From an uncultured Eubacteriales bacterium (lineage in GTDB: Bacteria > Bacillota > Clostridia > Christensenellales > Christensenellaceae): a DNA stretch of 16,727 nucleotides. Under the pieces are notes generated by a model. The model had not been told where the DNA came from. It saw nothing but the letters and a program-made list of their open reading frames with translations, and did not search any database. Below are positions 1-10,220 of this stretch, piece by piece. Position numbers and translations under genes: made by a program. Location: NCBI GenBank assembly GCA_900554725.1, contig USII01000004.1, positions 1 through 16,727 on the forward strand, given 5' to 3'. The number at the start of each line of letters is the position of its first letter. The stretch's first letter is position 1.

Positions 1-175
1 ATTCGTTGCAGTCGATCGTCACTCCGGTAGAGAGGAACTCATTCGGATTGCCCGTCATCTCTGCAAAAAAATCCACTACTTGCCCACCCTCAATATCTAT
101 CACCGCAATCTTTTGGCCTTTTCTCACCTCTATTTTCATTCCCGAACTTGCTGGTATGATATATTCTTTGCTCAT
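1..175 (-). CDS. DUF1989 / urea carboxylase-associated family protein (5' part only)
   Basis: The first 58 codons of a leftward gene that runs off the left edge. The visible residues show the N-terminal hallmarks of the DUF1989 family: a GxxIxVxxGQxIAVIDIEGGQVVDFFAE stretch (about residues 12-39), then NEFLSTGVTID (residues 45-55). Members of this family are often found beside urea carboxylase or amino-acid permease genes; their biochemical role is not firmly established, so I assign no reaction. The start is the ATG at 175-173, with a GGGAG ribosome binding site a few bases upstream. The neighbour on the right is divergent, so this gene is read alone or with genes outside the window. A possible but weak promoter (TTGTCA, 18 nt, AAAATA) lies about 80-100 bp upstream. 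Confidence 0.75.
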   Translation of the reverse strand, partial: MSKEYIIPASSGMKIEVRKGQKIAVIDIEGGQVVDFFAEMTGNPNEFLSTGVTIDCNE

Positions 176-496
176 ATGCCCATCTCCCTTTCTTCCAATT
201 GTCCGCGTTGTGATGATGCTATCCTATCATTTTTGAATCGCCCCATCCACTATTTTTTCTTCCCTATTGTTTTTTGACAAGGCGCTCCTTTACATCCGCA
301 AAAAACAAGCGGGCCTGAAAGTTCTCAAACGCAGGATTCTCTTCGTTTCGGCGTGCTCCTATCCATTTCAGCTTCCAAAGCTGTGCACTACGCATCGGTT
401 TACTTCTTTCGATTCCCGCTGTATAATCAACTTATTGTTGCTGCAATGCCCTTTGCCAGGGTACAATGGTTCTTTACTTTTTGGGGGGTGTGAAAA
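176..496. other. Divergent intergenic region (DUF1989 / EamA exporter)
   Basis: A 321-bp stretch between two divergent genes. I see no convincing coding sequence; the short ORFs here have no ribosome binding site or recognisable motif. It holds a good rightward promoter at 399-427 and the GGGGGG ribosome binding site of the exporter gene at 483-488. There is no clear terminator or known riboswitch fold. Confidence 0.6.
399..427 (+). promoter_or_regulatory. SigA-type promoter for the EamA exporter gene
   Basis: TTTACT (399-404), 17-nt spacer, perfect TATAAT (422-427). Transcription would start near 434, giving a leader of about 60 nt. A second weaker candidate (TTGCTG, 18 nt, TACAAT at 438-467) lies just downstream and could act as a tandem promoter. 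Confidence 0.55.
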
Positions 497-1417
497 ATGG
501 ATCAGAATAAAAAAAGCCTTTTGGCCGCACATCTCGCCACCCTGCTTTTCGGGATTTCGGGAATATTCGGCAAGCTGCTGGCGCTGCCTTCCCTCATCAT
601 CACGCTGGGGCGCGTTTTCTTTTCCTCTTTGGCGCTGTTTTTTATCCTGCTCATGGCACGCCGGCCCATCCGCCTGCAAAACAGGCGGGATTTCTGGTCT
701 CTAGCGGCGCTGGGTGTTCTTTTAGCCGCGCATTGGGCCTCTTTTTACGAGGCGATTCAGCTCTCTACCGTAGCGCTGGGGCTGCTCTCCTTCTCCACTT
801 TTCCCGTTTTTGCGACCTTTCTCGAGCCGCTGTTTTTTCATCAAAAGCTGCGGCTGGAAAGCGTTATCGTGGCATTGGTGGTATTTTTGGGAGTCGCCAT
901 TGTTGTGCCGGAATTCCGCCTGGAAAACCAATCCACCAAGGGAATTTTATTCGGCGTTTTTTCCGGCCTGACTTATGCACTGCTCTCTCTTATGAATAAA
1001 AAGTTTTCCCGCAAATATAGTGGTGCGCAGATCAGCTTTTACGAACAGTTTTTCGCATTCCTTTGCCTGCTTCCCACTCTGCTTTTCTACCGCCCGCATT
1101 TTACCATGCAAGATCTGGCTCTGCTGGCCCTGCTGGGCATCCTCTTTACCGGGCTTGCACACGCACTGTTTATCTCCTCCCTGCGGAATATCTCCGTTCA
1201 GACGGCAGGGGTTTTATCCTGCCTGGAGCCCATATATAGCACGCTCTTCGCATTTCTCTTCCTGGGCGAGGCGCCGGCTGTGCGCGACTATATCGGCGGC
1301 GCCATCATCCTGGGCGCAGCTATCTATTCCACTCTGCGCGCAGGGCGGAGCACAAAAACTCCTTCGGTCCCCTCGGTTTTCTCCGATCAAAAGGAACCTT
1401 TGGGCAGTGCCCAGTAG
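497..1417 (+). CDS. EamA/DMT-family transporter
   Basis: A 306-residue integral membrane protein of the drug/metabolite transporter superfamily. It has the family's usual length and duplicated architecture: two EamA repeats, about residues 7-135 and 148-279, each with about five hydrophobic helices. Typical signatures include the early GISGIFGK segment, the ALLSLMNKKFSRKY linker between the halves, and the C-terminal pattern LEPIYSTLFAFLFLGE followed by YIGGAIILGA. Relatives export metabolites or amino acids; the substrate here cannot be told. The ATG at 497 has a G-rich ribosome binding site about 8 nt upstream. The C-terminal tail (last 20 or so residues) is hydrophilic. The next gene begins 48 bp downstream in the same direction with no terminator between, so the two are probably cotranscribed. 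Confidence 0.9.
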   Translation: MDQNKKSLLAAHLATLLFGISGIFGKLLALPSLIITLGRVFFSSLALFFILLMARRPIRLQNRRDFWSLAALGVLLAAHWASFYEAIQLSTVALGLLSFSTFPVFATFLEPLFFHQKLRLESVIVALVVFLGVAIVVPEFRLENQSTKGILFGVFSGLTYALLSLMNKKFSRKYSGAQISFYEQFFAFLCLLPTLLFYRPHFTMQDLALLALLGILFTGLAHALFISSLRNISVQTAGVLSCLEPIYSTLFAFLFLGEAPAVRDYIGGAIILGAAIYSTLRAGRSTKTPSVPSVFSDQKEPLGSAQ

Positions 1418-1465
1418 CCCAAATCCGCCTTGGCCCCAGCCCGCTAAGAAAAGAGAGGTTTTGCT

Positions 1466-1810
1466 ATGAAGCTTTGCCAAAGAAAAACGCAAAAGCTACT
1501 TATTCTGGCTCTGGGCGGCGCGGCATTTGTGCTCCTGGAGGCGAGCGGACTGGGCTGCCCGTTTTATCGCATATTCGGGATCATCTGCCCAGGCTGCGGC
1601 ATGACGCGCGCTCTCTTTGCGTGCCTTCGCCTGGATTTTGCCGCCGCCTGGCACTACCACCCCATGGTGTTTTCGCTGCCCTATCTCGCGCTGCTGTTCT
1701 GGAAGGATGGAAAAGTGTTTCAAAATAGAGCGCTCAACATCCTTTTCCTGGCTGCAATCTGCGCGGGTTTCTTTCTTCAGTATTTTTACAAGCTTCTTTA
1801 TTTACAATAG
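1466..1810 (+). CDS. DUF2752 family membrane protein
   Basis: A 114-residue protein with the defining DUF2752 motif CPGCGMTRA (residues 41-49). It sits between an N-terminal hydrophobic helix (about 10-27) and two more hydrophobic segments (about 65-80 and 90-108). The length is typical of the family. The CPxCGxTRA loop is conserved across many phyla but its function is unknown; the paired cysteines could bind metal or be redox-active (inference). The ATG at 1466 has an AGAGAGG ribosome binding site upstream. It lies 48 bp after the EamA transporter, in a probable operon. Its last codons overlap the promoter of the zinc-ribbon/TM2 gene. Confidence 0.85.
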   Translation: MKLCQRKTQKLLILALGGAAFVLLEASGLGCPFYRIFGIICPGCGMTRALFACLRLDFAAAWHYHPMVFSLPYLALLFWKDGKVFQNRALNILFLAAICAGFFLQYFYKLLYLQ

Positions 1811-1829
1811 TTCTTTTTGCGTTTATAAT
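1801..1829 (+). promoter_or_regulatory. Promoter for the zinc-ribbon/TM2 gene
   Basis: TTTACA (1801-1806), exactly 17 nt, TATAAT (1824-1829), a near-consensus SigA promoter. The -35 box lies inside the last codons of the DUF2752 gene (stop at 1808-1810). The downstream gene therefore has its own promoter even though it follows the operon closely. Confidence 0.75.
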
Positions 1830-1872
1830 GGGATTACAATATTTAGTAGATTCAATAAGGAGGATCCACGCG

Positions 1873-2367
1873 ATGTATTGCAGAAATTGTGGCCAGCAAA
1901 TGGAGGATATGGCATCTTTTTGCACCCATTGCGGCGCAGGGAAGGGAACTGGAAACGCCTATTGCCCCAACTGCGGCAATGCGGTAGATCCCAATGCCGT
2001 TGTATGTGTAAAATGTGGCGTTGCCCTGAATAATATAGGTGGCCAGTTCAACCCCGGCTATCAGCCCGGCCCTCAGCCTGGCCCCGGCCCTCAGCCTGGC
2101 CCCGGCCCTCAGAATGGGTATAACCCCAATGCTGCCTATCCCGGCCGCCCGCTGAAATCCAAGCTTGCAGCAGGCCTGCTGGGCATCTTCTTGGGAGGTT
2201 TTGGCGTACACAGCTTTTATCTCGGCTTCGCAGGCAAGGGCGTTGCGCAGATTATCGTGACGCTGGTAACCTGCGGCGTCGGCTCGCTTTGGGGCTTTAT
2301 CGAGGGAATCCTTATTCTTACTGGAAATATCGCCCGGGATGCAGATGGCAATCCGCTGGCCGACTGA
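1873..2367 (+). CDS. Double zinc-ribbon protein with C-terminal TM2 domain
   Basis: A 164-residue protein. Two zinc ribbons come first: Cys3/Cys6/Cys17/Cys20 and Cys31/Cys34/Cys45/Cys48, all in CxxC pairs. A Pro/Gly/Gln-rich linker (about 59-90) follows, then a TM2 domain (about 95-151) with two hydrophobic helices joined by the family's GGFGVHSFYLG turn and ending in the WGFIEGILILTG pattern. The architecture is common in Bacillota. TM2 proteins are small membrane proteins of largely unknown function; the ribbons probably face the cytoplasm (inference). The start is the ATG at 1873 because AAGGAGG lies 9 nt upstream (1857-1863); an upstream in-frame ATG at 1828 lies within the promoter and adds no conserved residues. 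The gene is monocistronic: own promoter, strong terminator after. Confidence 0.88.
   Translation: MYCRNCGQQMEDMASFCTHCGAGKGTGNAYCPNCGNAVDPNAVVCVKCGVALNNIGGQFNPGYQPGPQPGPGPQPGPGPQNGYNPNAAYPGRPLKSKLAAGLLGIFLGGFGVHSFYLGFAGKGVAQIIVTLVTCGVGSLWGFIEGILILTGNIARDADGNPLAD
2065..2112 (+). repeat. 18-bp tandem repeat in the TM2 gene linker
   Basis: An 18-bp unit, CCCGGCCCTCAGCCTGGC, occurs twice perfectly and a third time for 12 bp. It is in frame and encodes the PGPQPG hexapeptide of the linker between the zinc ribbons and the TM2 domain. Copy number can change by slippage without breaking the frame. Confidence 0.9.
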
Positions 2368-2370
2368 CAC

Positions 2371-2401
2371 AAAAAAGAAGGGGCGATGCCCCTTCTTTTT
2401 T
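2371..2401. terminator. Bidirectional terminator between the TM2 gene and folA
   Basis: A perfect 14-bp stem (2371-2384 with 2388-2401) with a 3-nt loop. The arms are A6-GAAGGGGC and its complement, so each strand reads a GC core followed by a T-run. It lies between convergent genes and serves both. Confidence 0.92.
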
Positions 2402-2410
2402 TCTTAAAAA

Positions 2411-2893
2411 TCAGCCCTGCTTGCGCCGGTATTGGCAGAATGTAAAGCGAAGGCCGCCGCTTTGCTGCACCGGGCTTTGGCATTCCAGCACAAAATCGCC
2501 GCATTCATCCAGATTGGGGAAAAATGTATCCGCATCAAAAACGGCATCCCATTTGGTCACAAATACGCGCTCAGTATATGGCAAAAGCTGGCGGTAAATC
2601 TCTCCGCCCCCGATGACAAACGCCTGCTCCTCCTCTGGCCCAAGGAGTTCCAACAGTTCCAAAACCCCTGTTGCGGCCTCTGCACCCGGGGGGCATATGC
2701 CGCTGCGAGAAAGGATGATATTGCGCCGGCCAGGCAGCAGCCCGGGCAGGGATTCAAATGTTTTTCTTCCCATAACGACGGCATGGCCCTGTGTCTTTTT
2801 GCGGAAAAACTTCATATCTTCGCTCACGCGCACAAGCAGCCCGCCATCTTTGCCGATTCCCCAATTTCTATCTGCCGATAAAATCGCCTGCAT
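2411..2893 (-). CDS. folA: Dihydrofolate reductase
   Basis: A 160-residue cytoplasmic enzyme that reduces dihydrofolate to tetrahydrofolate with NADPH, regenerating the cofactor consumed by thymidylate synthase. DHFR signatures are clear: N-terminal AILSADRNWGIGKDGGLL (Met20-loop region), the catalytic acid in SEDMKFF (Asp26), VMGRKTFESLPG (39-51), RRNIILSR (56-63) and the cofactor-binding VIGGGEIY (93-100). The start is the ATG at 2893, one base after the thyA stop at 2895. A longer in-frame ORF to 2956 exists only because it reads back through thyA. The near-overlap implies translational coupling with thyA. The Pro-Trp pair usual just before the catalytic region is replaced by Leu-Val, which is a divergence but not clearly a loss of function. 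It ends at a strong shared terminator. Confidence 0.93.
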   Translation of the reverse strand: MQAILSADRNWGIGKDGGLLVRVSEDMKFFRKKTQGHAVVMGRKTFESLPGLLPGRRNIILSRSGICPPGAEAATGVLELLELLGPEEEQAFVIGGGEIYRQLLPYTERVFVTKWDAVFDADTFFPNLDECGDFVLECQSPVQQSGGLRFTFCQYRRKQG

Positions 2894-2894
2894 C

Positions 2895-3725
2895 TCATAT
2901 TGCCACCGGGATTTTCCCGATGCCTCCGCAGTTCTCGTAGTTTTCCAGCCAAACATTTTCCGTGTTGAACTGGTAAAAATCCTTCACATCCTGATCCATA
3001 CACAGGCGGGGCGCGGCAAAGCCCTCGCGCACCATAAGCTCTTCTATCAGCGGTACATGCCTATCATAGATATGCGCATCCGCGATGACATGCACCAGCT
3101 CCCCCGCCTTTAAGCCGCTGACCTGCGCAAACATGGCAAGCAGCGCAGCATATTGGCAGACATTCCATCCGTTTGCCGTAAGCATATCCTGCGAGCGCTG
3201 ATTCAAAATCGCGTTGAGCGTGTCCCCGCTGACATTGAATGTCATGCTGTATGCGCAGGGATATAAGTTCATCTCGTGCAGATCCGAAAAGTTATAGAGG
3301 CTTGTCAGAATTCTTCTGCTGTGGGGATTGTGCTTCAGGTCGTAAAGCACTCTATCCACCTGGTCGAATTCTCCTTCCGGGTACTGGTGTTTTATGCCAA
3401 GCTGATACCCATAGGCTTTGCCAATGCTGCCCGTGTCATCTGCCCAGGCATCCCAAATATGGCTGTTCAGATCCCGGATATTGTTGGATTTCTTCTGCCA
3501 AATCCAGAAAATCTCATCCAGCGCCGCCTTAAAATTGATTTTGCGGATTGTCTGGATGGGAAATTCTTCCCGCAGATCGTAGCGGTTGACAATTCCAAAA
3601 AGCTTAATGGTATGCGCAGGCGCGCCATCTTCCCATTTGGGGCGCACAGCGCCATCTGTATCCCATACGCCTTTGTGCAGGATATCCCTGCAGTTCTGCA
3701 AAAAAATTTCATCTGCCTTGCTCAT
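2895..3725 (-). CDS. thyA: Thymidylate synthase (ThyA type)
   Basis: A 276-residue enzyme that converts dUMP to dTMP using methylene-tetrahydrofolate and releases dihydrofolate, which FolA recycles. Visible family motifs: SRRIL (Arg138/Arg139, phosphate binding), the nucleophile in YPCAYS (Cys157), QRSQD (176-180, dUMP phosphate and ring contacts), the conserved Asn in GWNVCQYA, and DAHIYDRHV (about 216-224). The length is close to the usual 264. The sequence is divergent: Ala follows the active-site Cys where His is common, and the Gly-Leu-Pro-Phe-Asn motif is Gly-Trp-Asn. This still looks like a complete enzyme. The ATG at 3725 has GGGAGG 7 nt upstream. It is the first gene of a thyA-folA operon with its own promoter. 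Confidence 0.92.
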   Translation of the reverse strand: MSKADEIFLQNCRDILHKGVWDTDGAVRPKWEDGAPAHTIKLFGIVNRYDLREEFPIQTIRKINFKAALDEIFWIWQKKSNNIRDLNSHIWDAWADDTGSIGKAYGYQLGIKHQYPEGEFDQVDRVLYDLKHNPHSRRILTSLYNFSDLHEMNLYPCAYSMTFNVSGDTLNAILNQRSQDMLTANGWNVCQYAALLAMFAQVSGLKAGELVHVIADAHIYDRHVPLIEELMVREGFAAPRLCMDQDVKDFYQFNTENVWLENYENCGGIGKIPVAI

Positions 3726-3751
3726 GCATCCGCCTCCCTGCGTTTTCCTTC

Positions 3752-3781
3752 AGTATACCATGGTGCTGGCCGGCCGGGCAA
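3752..3781 (-). promoter_or_regulatory. Promoter of the thyA-folA operon
   Basis: On the minus strand: TTGCCC (3781-3776), 18-nt spacer, TATACT (3757-3752). The predicted start lies near 3745, only about 20 nt before the thyA ATG. The -35 box and spacer lie inside an inverted repeat, GGTGCT (3762-3767) and AGCACC (3781-3786), that encloses a GGCCGGCC palindrome (3768-3775). This is a candidate operator. Confidence 0.5.
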
Positions 3782-3801
3782 GCACCTGCGGGGCACATAT
3801 G

Positions 3802-3827
3802 AAAGGCGCGGCAAGAGCCGCGCCTTT
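3802..3827 (-). terminator. Terminator after the cytidylate-kinase-like gene
   Basis: A perfect 11-bp GC-rich stem (AAAGGCGCGGC, 3802-3812, with its complement 3817-3827) and a 4-nt loop. It lies between the 3' end of the kinase-like gene and the thyA promoter. The T-run on the minus strand is short (TTT), so strength is uncertain. Confidence 0.65.
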
Positions 3828-3869
3828 CTCCTTTTACAGACTATACGCTGTGTTTTTCTGCCATTTTTC

Positions 3870-4484
3870 CTATTTTGCCAGCAGCTTCTGCTTGATTGCC
3901 GCATATTCCAAAATGACATCCACCGCGCCTTCCACTCCGATTTTCGAGCTATCCAGCGCCAAATCGTAGTTTCGCACATCGCTCCAGTTCTGATCGGTAT
4001 AGAAGTTATAATAACTGGCGCGCTGTTTATCCGTGCGCGCAAGCACACCCTTTGCCTGCTTTTCCGGAACATGATACTGGTTTATCGCGCGCTCCATCCG
4101 GTATTCCATGCTGGCATGAACAAATACGCTTACCATATTCTTCATATGCCGCAAAGAATAATCTGCACACCGGCCGACGATGACGCACGGGCCATTTTGG
4201 GCGATCTTTTTGATCGTTTCAAACTGCGCCATAAAAATTGTGTGGTTGAGCGGCGGCCGGTTGGCATAGCTGTTTCCCATTGCCAGCGCATAGAGCAGGC
4301 TGTTCGTCGGCTTTTCATCGCTCTGCAAAAACAGTTCTTCGCTCAGGCCGCTCTCCCTCGCTGCTTCTGTTAAAAGCTCCTTGTCGTAATAGGGGACATT
4401 CATGCGCTTTGCCAGTTTTTCGCCTATCTCTCTGCCCCCGCTTCCATATTGTCTTCCGATTGTGATGATCATATTCAAATCCAT
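3870..4484 (-). CDS. Cytidylate kinase-like family protein
   Basis: A 204-residue P-loop protein of the cytidylate-kinase-like family (AAA_26 / Cytidylate_kin2), common in Clostridia and distinct from canonical Cmk. The N-terminal nucleotide-binding loop reads GRQYGSGGREIG (about residues 10-21), followed by a YYDKELL segment, then CVIVGRCADY (about 99-108) and the Arg-containing lid region. The length fits the family. The phosphoryl acceptor is not established for this group, so CMP kinase activity is only a guess. The ATG at 4484 has an AGGAGG-like site upstream (TAGGAGGGCAG). The gene stands alone: a terminator follows it, and the upstream AT-rich region is shared with a divergent gene. 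Confidence 0.85.
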   Translation of the reverse strand: MDLNMIITIGRQYGSGGREIGEKLAKRMNVPYYDKELLTEAARESGLSEELFLQSDEKPTNSLLYALAMGNSYANRPPLNHTIFMAQFETIKKIAQNGPCVIVGRCADYSLRHMKNMVSVFVHASMEYRMERAINQYHVPEKQAKGVLARTDKQRASYYNFYTDQNWSDVRNYDLALDSSKIGVEGAVDVILEYAAIKQKLLAK

Positions 4485-4738
4485 CGCTGCCCTCCTACCA
4501 TAACTGCCAGTTCAGATTTCGGCGCACATGGTTTTCTTAAATTTATTCATACTGTTTCTTGTATTTATTATTCCCTTTTAAAATAAAAAATCCTTTTTTT
4601 GGCGTACAAAAAGCGCCCTTTCCCGCTGACAGCCCCGAATGTTTGTATCTTTTTCACAAAAGATTCATATTATCCTTTATTTTATTTCGACAAGGGTGTA
4701 TATTATTCTTTAGAAACTAACATAATTTGAGGTGTTCT
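4485..4738. other. AT-rich divergent intergenic region
   Basis: A 254-bp region between the divergent kinase-like and polysaccharide deacetylase genes. It is rich in T/A runs and must contain both promoters. No hexamer pair stands out: TTGTAC-N18-TATTTT on the minus strand and TTCACA-N17-TTTATT on the plus strand are both weak. No coding sequence or structured RNA is evident. Confidence 0.4.
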
Positions 4739-6154
4739 ATGAGTCGTAGAGTTGGCTTGCGGCGCAGGCAGCGCAGGCGCAAGCAGATCCTTTTTGCCGG
4801 GATTGGCCTTTTTGTTGTGGCCGCTATCACAATGGCAGTAATACTAATTTTAAACAGCGCGAAGAAAGTGCCCGATGGGCAGGAGGGAGAATCCCAGCCT
4901 GCTTCCTCTGTTCTGATCTCCGCAGATGAGTTGATGCAGAACGGCGATTTCGATGGTGCCCTTGCCCTTCTTGCCGCTACACCGCAGGAAGACGAAAATT
5001 ATTCCGCAGCGATGGAAAAAATCGTTGCACTCTCTGTGCAGAGGGCGGATAGCCTCTATGCCGCAGATGAAACAGCCTATGATAAGAGCATTGCTGCGCT
5101 TAACCAGGGCCTTACCTACATGCCGGATAGCCAGGAGCTGAAAAGCGCGCTTGAGAAATACCAGCAGATAAAGCAGTCTAAGGAAGTCAAGCTTGTGGAA
5201 TATACAGGCGTTGTGGAACATTGGTTTACGCATGCCCTCATCGCCTTCCCGGAAATCACACTGGAGACGAATTCCGATTATTACTGGAAAGACTGTATCA
5301 CTCCCTATGAATTTAAAAACTTCCTTCAGGCGCTTTATGATTATGGCTTTATCCTGATAGACCCTTCCATCTGCATCGCAAATCCCAGCGGGGACGGGGA
5401 AACCTATGCATGGGTGGATAAGCTGATGCTCCCGGAGGGCAAAAAGCCTCTCATTATGTCTTTTGATGATGTCGTGTACGATTCGCGCAAAATGCACTGC
5501 GGCATGGTCGATAAGATCATCGTGGATGAAAACGGCAAGCTGGCCTCCTATACCAAGCATCTAAATGGAGAGGAAGTCATAAGCTACGACAACGAGTTTA
5601 TCCCGATTCTGGAGCAGTTCTGCGAAGATCATCCGGATTTCAGCCACAACGGCGCCAAGGGCGTCATTGCCCTTACCGGGTTTGCCGGCGTGCTCGGATA
5701 TCGGACCAACCGGGAAAGCGAGAACCGGGAATCTGAAATCGAAGAGGCAAAGAAGGTTGTGGAGGTGCTCAAACAGAATGGCTGGACATTTGCAAGCCAC
5801 AGTTACAGCCATACCAATTTCACCAATGCCTCTTTGGAAAAGGTAAAGGATGATACCCAAAAATGGCAGAACGAAGTGCAGAATATTGTAGGGGAAACGC
5901 CTGTGTTCATCTACCCGTTTGGCGCCCGCATTCCCAACGGAGATGAGCGCATCTATGTATTGAAGGATGCTGGCTTCAAGCTGTTCTGCGGCGTTGGCTC
6001 CAAAAACGCCATCAACTGGGAAATGAAAGATGGAACCCTCCTGATGGACCGCCGCACCATGGATGGCACGGCGCTTACAGAATATGAGGAGATTTACGCG
6101 CCCTTTATCAATATCAAAGCCGCGCGCGATCCCCTTCGCCCGGCCGATCAGTAA
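4739..6154 (+). CDS. Membrane-anchored polysaccharide deacetylase family protein
   Basis: A 471-residue protein with a very basic N-terminus (RRVGLRRRQRRRKQ), one transmembrane helix (about 17-38), a helical TPR-like segment (about 56-150), and a C-terminal NodB-type carbohydrate-esterase fold. The metal/catalytic motifs are SFDD (241-244) and HSYSH (354-358), followed by YPFGAR (about 392-397). Such proteins deacetylate N-acetyl sugars of peptidoglycan or surface glycans outside the cell; the substrate here is unknown. The two motifs are about 110 residues apart, wider than the usual spacing of about 50, so there is a large insertion between them. The start is the ATG at 4739, with GAGG 6 nt upstream; an in-frame TTG at 4727 overlaps that site. 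A strong hairpin terminator follows directly. Confidence 0.83.
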   Translation: MSRRVGLRRRQRRRKQILFAGIGLFVVAAITMAVILILNSAKKVPDGQEGESQPASSVLISADELMQNGDFDGALALLAATPQEDENYSAAMEKIVALSVQRADSLYAADETAYDKSIAALNQGLTYMPDSQELKSALEKYQQIKQSKEVKLVEYTGVVEHWFTHALIAFPEITLETNSDYYWKDCITPYEFKNFLQALYDYGFILIDPSICIANPSGDGETYAWVDKLMLPEGKKPLIMSFDDVVYDSRKMHCGMVDKIIVDENGKLASYTKHLNGEEVISYDNEFIPILEQFCEDHPDFSHNGAKGVIALTGFAGVLGYRTNRESENRESEIEEAKKVVEVLKQNGWTFASHSYSHTNFTNASLEKVKDDTQKWQNEVQNIVGETPVFIYPFGARIPNGDERIYVLKDAGFKLFCGVGSKNAINWEMKDGTLLMDRRTMDGTALTEYEEIYAPFINIKAARDPLRPADQ

Positions 6155-6159
6155 GCAAA

Positions 6160-6204
6160 ACGGCATAAAAAGAAGCGGAATTTTCCGCTTCTTTTTTATG
6201 CCGT
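6160..6204 (+). terminator. Terminator after the polysaccharide deacetylase gene
   Basis: A long hairpin: arm ACGGCATAAAAAGAAGCGGA at 6160-6179 and its complement ending at 6204, with one extra T in the right arm. The GC core (GAAGCGG/CCGCTTC) is followed by TTTTTT within the lower stem. It starts 5 nt after the stop codon. Confidence 0.85.
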
Positions 6205-6312
6205 TCTTCTCCATTTCCCCCACTTCCTGTGCGCCCCCATTTTCAACGCCGCACAGCTATAAAAAAGGCGGAAAAACCGCGCTTATTCCAGCATTTGCGG
6301 CCTCCTTCTCCC

Positions 6313-6342
6313 TTGACGAAAAACTCATAATTGGGCTATAAT
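6313..6342 (+). promoter_or_regulatory. Strong promoter of the PFOR gene
   Basis: TTGACG (6313-6318), 18-nt spacer, TATAAT (6337-6342). One mismatch to the SigA consensus over both boxes. Transcription should start near 6349, giving a leader of about 110 nt before the ATG at 6459. Confidence 0.8.
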
Positions 6343-6348
6343 GGAAGT

Positions 6349-9986
<3,638 letters not shown>

Positions 9987-9997
9987 CCCTGTCTCCT

Positions 9998-10051
9998 AAA
10001 AAAGGGACCGCCGATACCTTCCTCACGGAAGGATACAGGCGGCCCTTTTTC
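9998..10051. terminator. Bidirectional terminator between PFOR and the padR operon
   Basis: A two-part hairpin. The inner stem CCTTCC/GGAAGG (10017-10022 with 10027-10032) has a TCAC loop. The outer stem pairs GGGACCGCC with GGCGGCCC with one bulged A. Runs of A on the left and T on the right allow it to work in both directions. The stop codon of the leftward small ORF lies inside its loop. Confidence 0.85.
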
Positions 10052-10172
10052 TAAACTGAATCTTAATTTTTAAAGCGGTGTAGCCTGCGGCTATGCCGTT
10101 TTTCATTTGTTGTCTTCTCGCTTTGAAAGCAGGAGCCACTTGGCTTATCTGTTCCATTTTCCCTTTATCCAT
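10023..10172 (-). CDS. Small ORF, 49 residues, third gene of the padR operon
   Basis: Not recognised. The ATG at 10172 has a perfect AAGGAGG (10187-10181) 8 nt upstream, the best ribosome binding site in this operon, which is why I call it despite its size. The product is basic: a helical-looking N-terminal part (MDKGKMEQISQVAPAFKARR), a GIAAGYTALK segment (26-35), then a basic tail ending in CILP. There is no signal peptide and no clear membrane helix. It starts 48 bp after the DUF2812 stop with no terminator between, so it is probably cotranscribed. Its last codons lie inside the shared terminator hairpin and the TGA is exactly in the hairpin loop. It could be a truncated remnant of a longer protein, or a regulatory small peptide. 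Confidence 0.5.
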   Translation of the reverse strand: MDKGKMEQISQVAPAFKARRQQMKNGIAAGYTALKIKIQFRKRAACILP

Positions 10173-10220
10173 ATTGGTTCCCTCCTTCGGCTTTCAGGGA
10201 TAATAAAATCGGGCACGATA

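Noticed and set aside
251..280. TTGTCA-N18-AAAATA promoter for the DUF1989 gene
   Set aside because: The -10 box is poor and the distance to the start codon is not distinctive, so I did not list it as a feature.
2065..2112. Repeats as a possible CRISPR array
   Set aside because: Units are directly adjacent, have no spacers, and are in frame inside a protein linker.
4727..4738. TTG start for the polysaccharide deacetylase gene
   Set aside because: The codon overlaps the GAGG ribosome binding site of the ATG at 4739, which gives a normal positively charged N-terminus.
10073..10101. Second terminator-like hairpin at 10073-10101
   Set aside because: It has two G-U pairs and lies inside the small ORF; the adjacent hairpin at 9998-10051 explains termination better.
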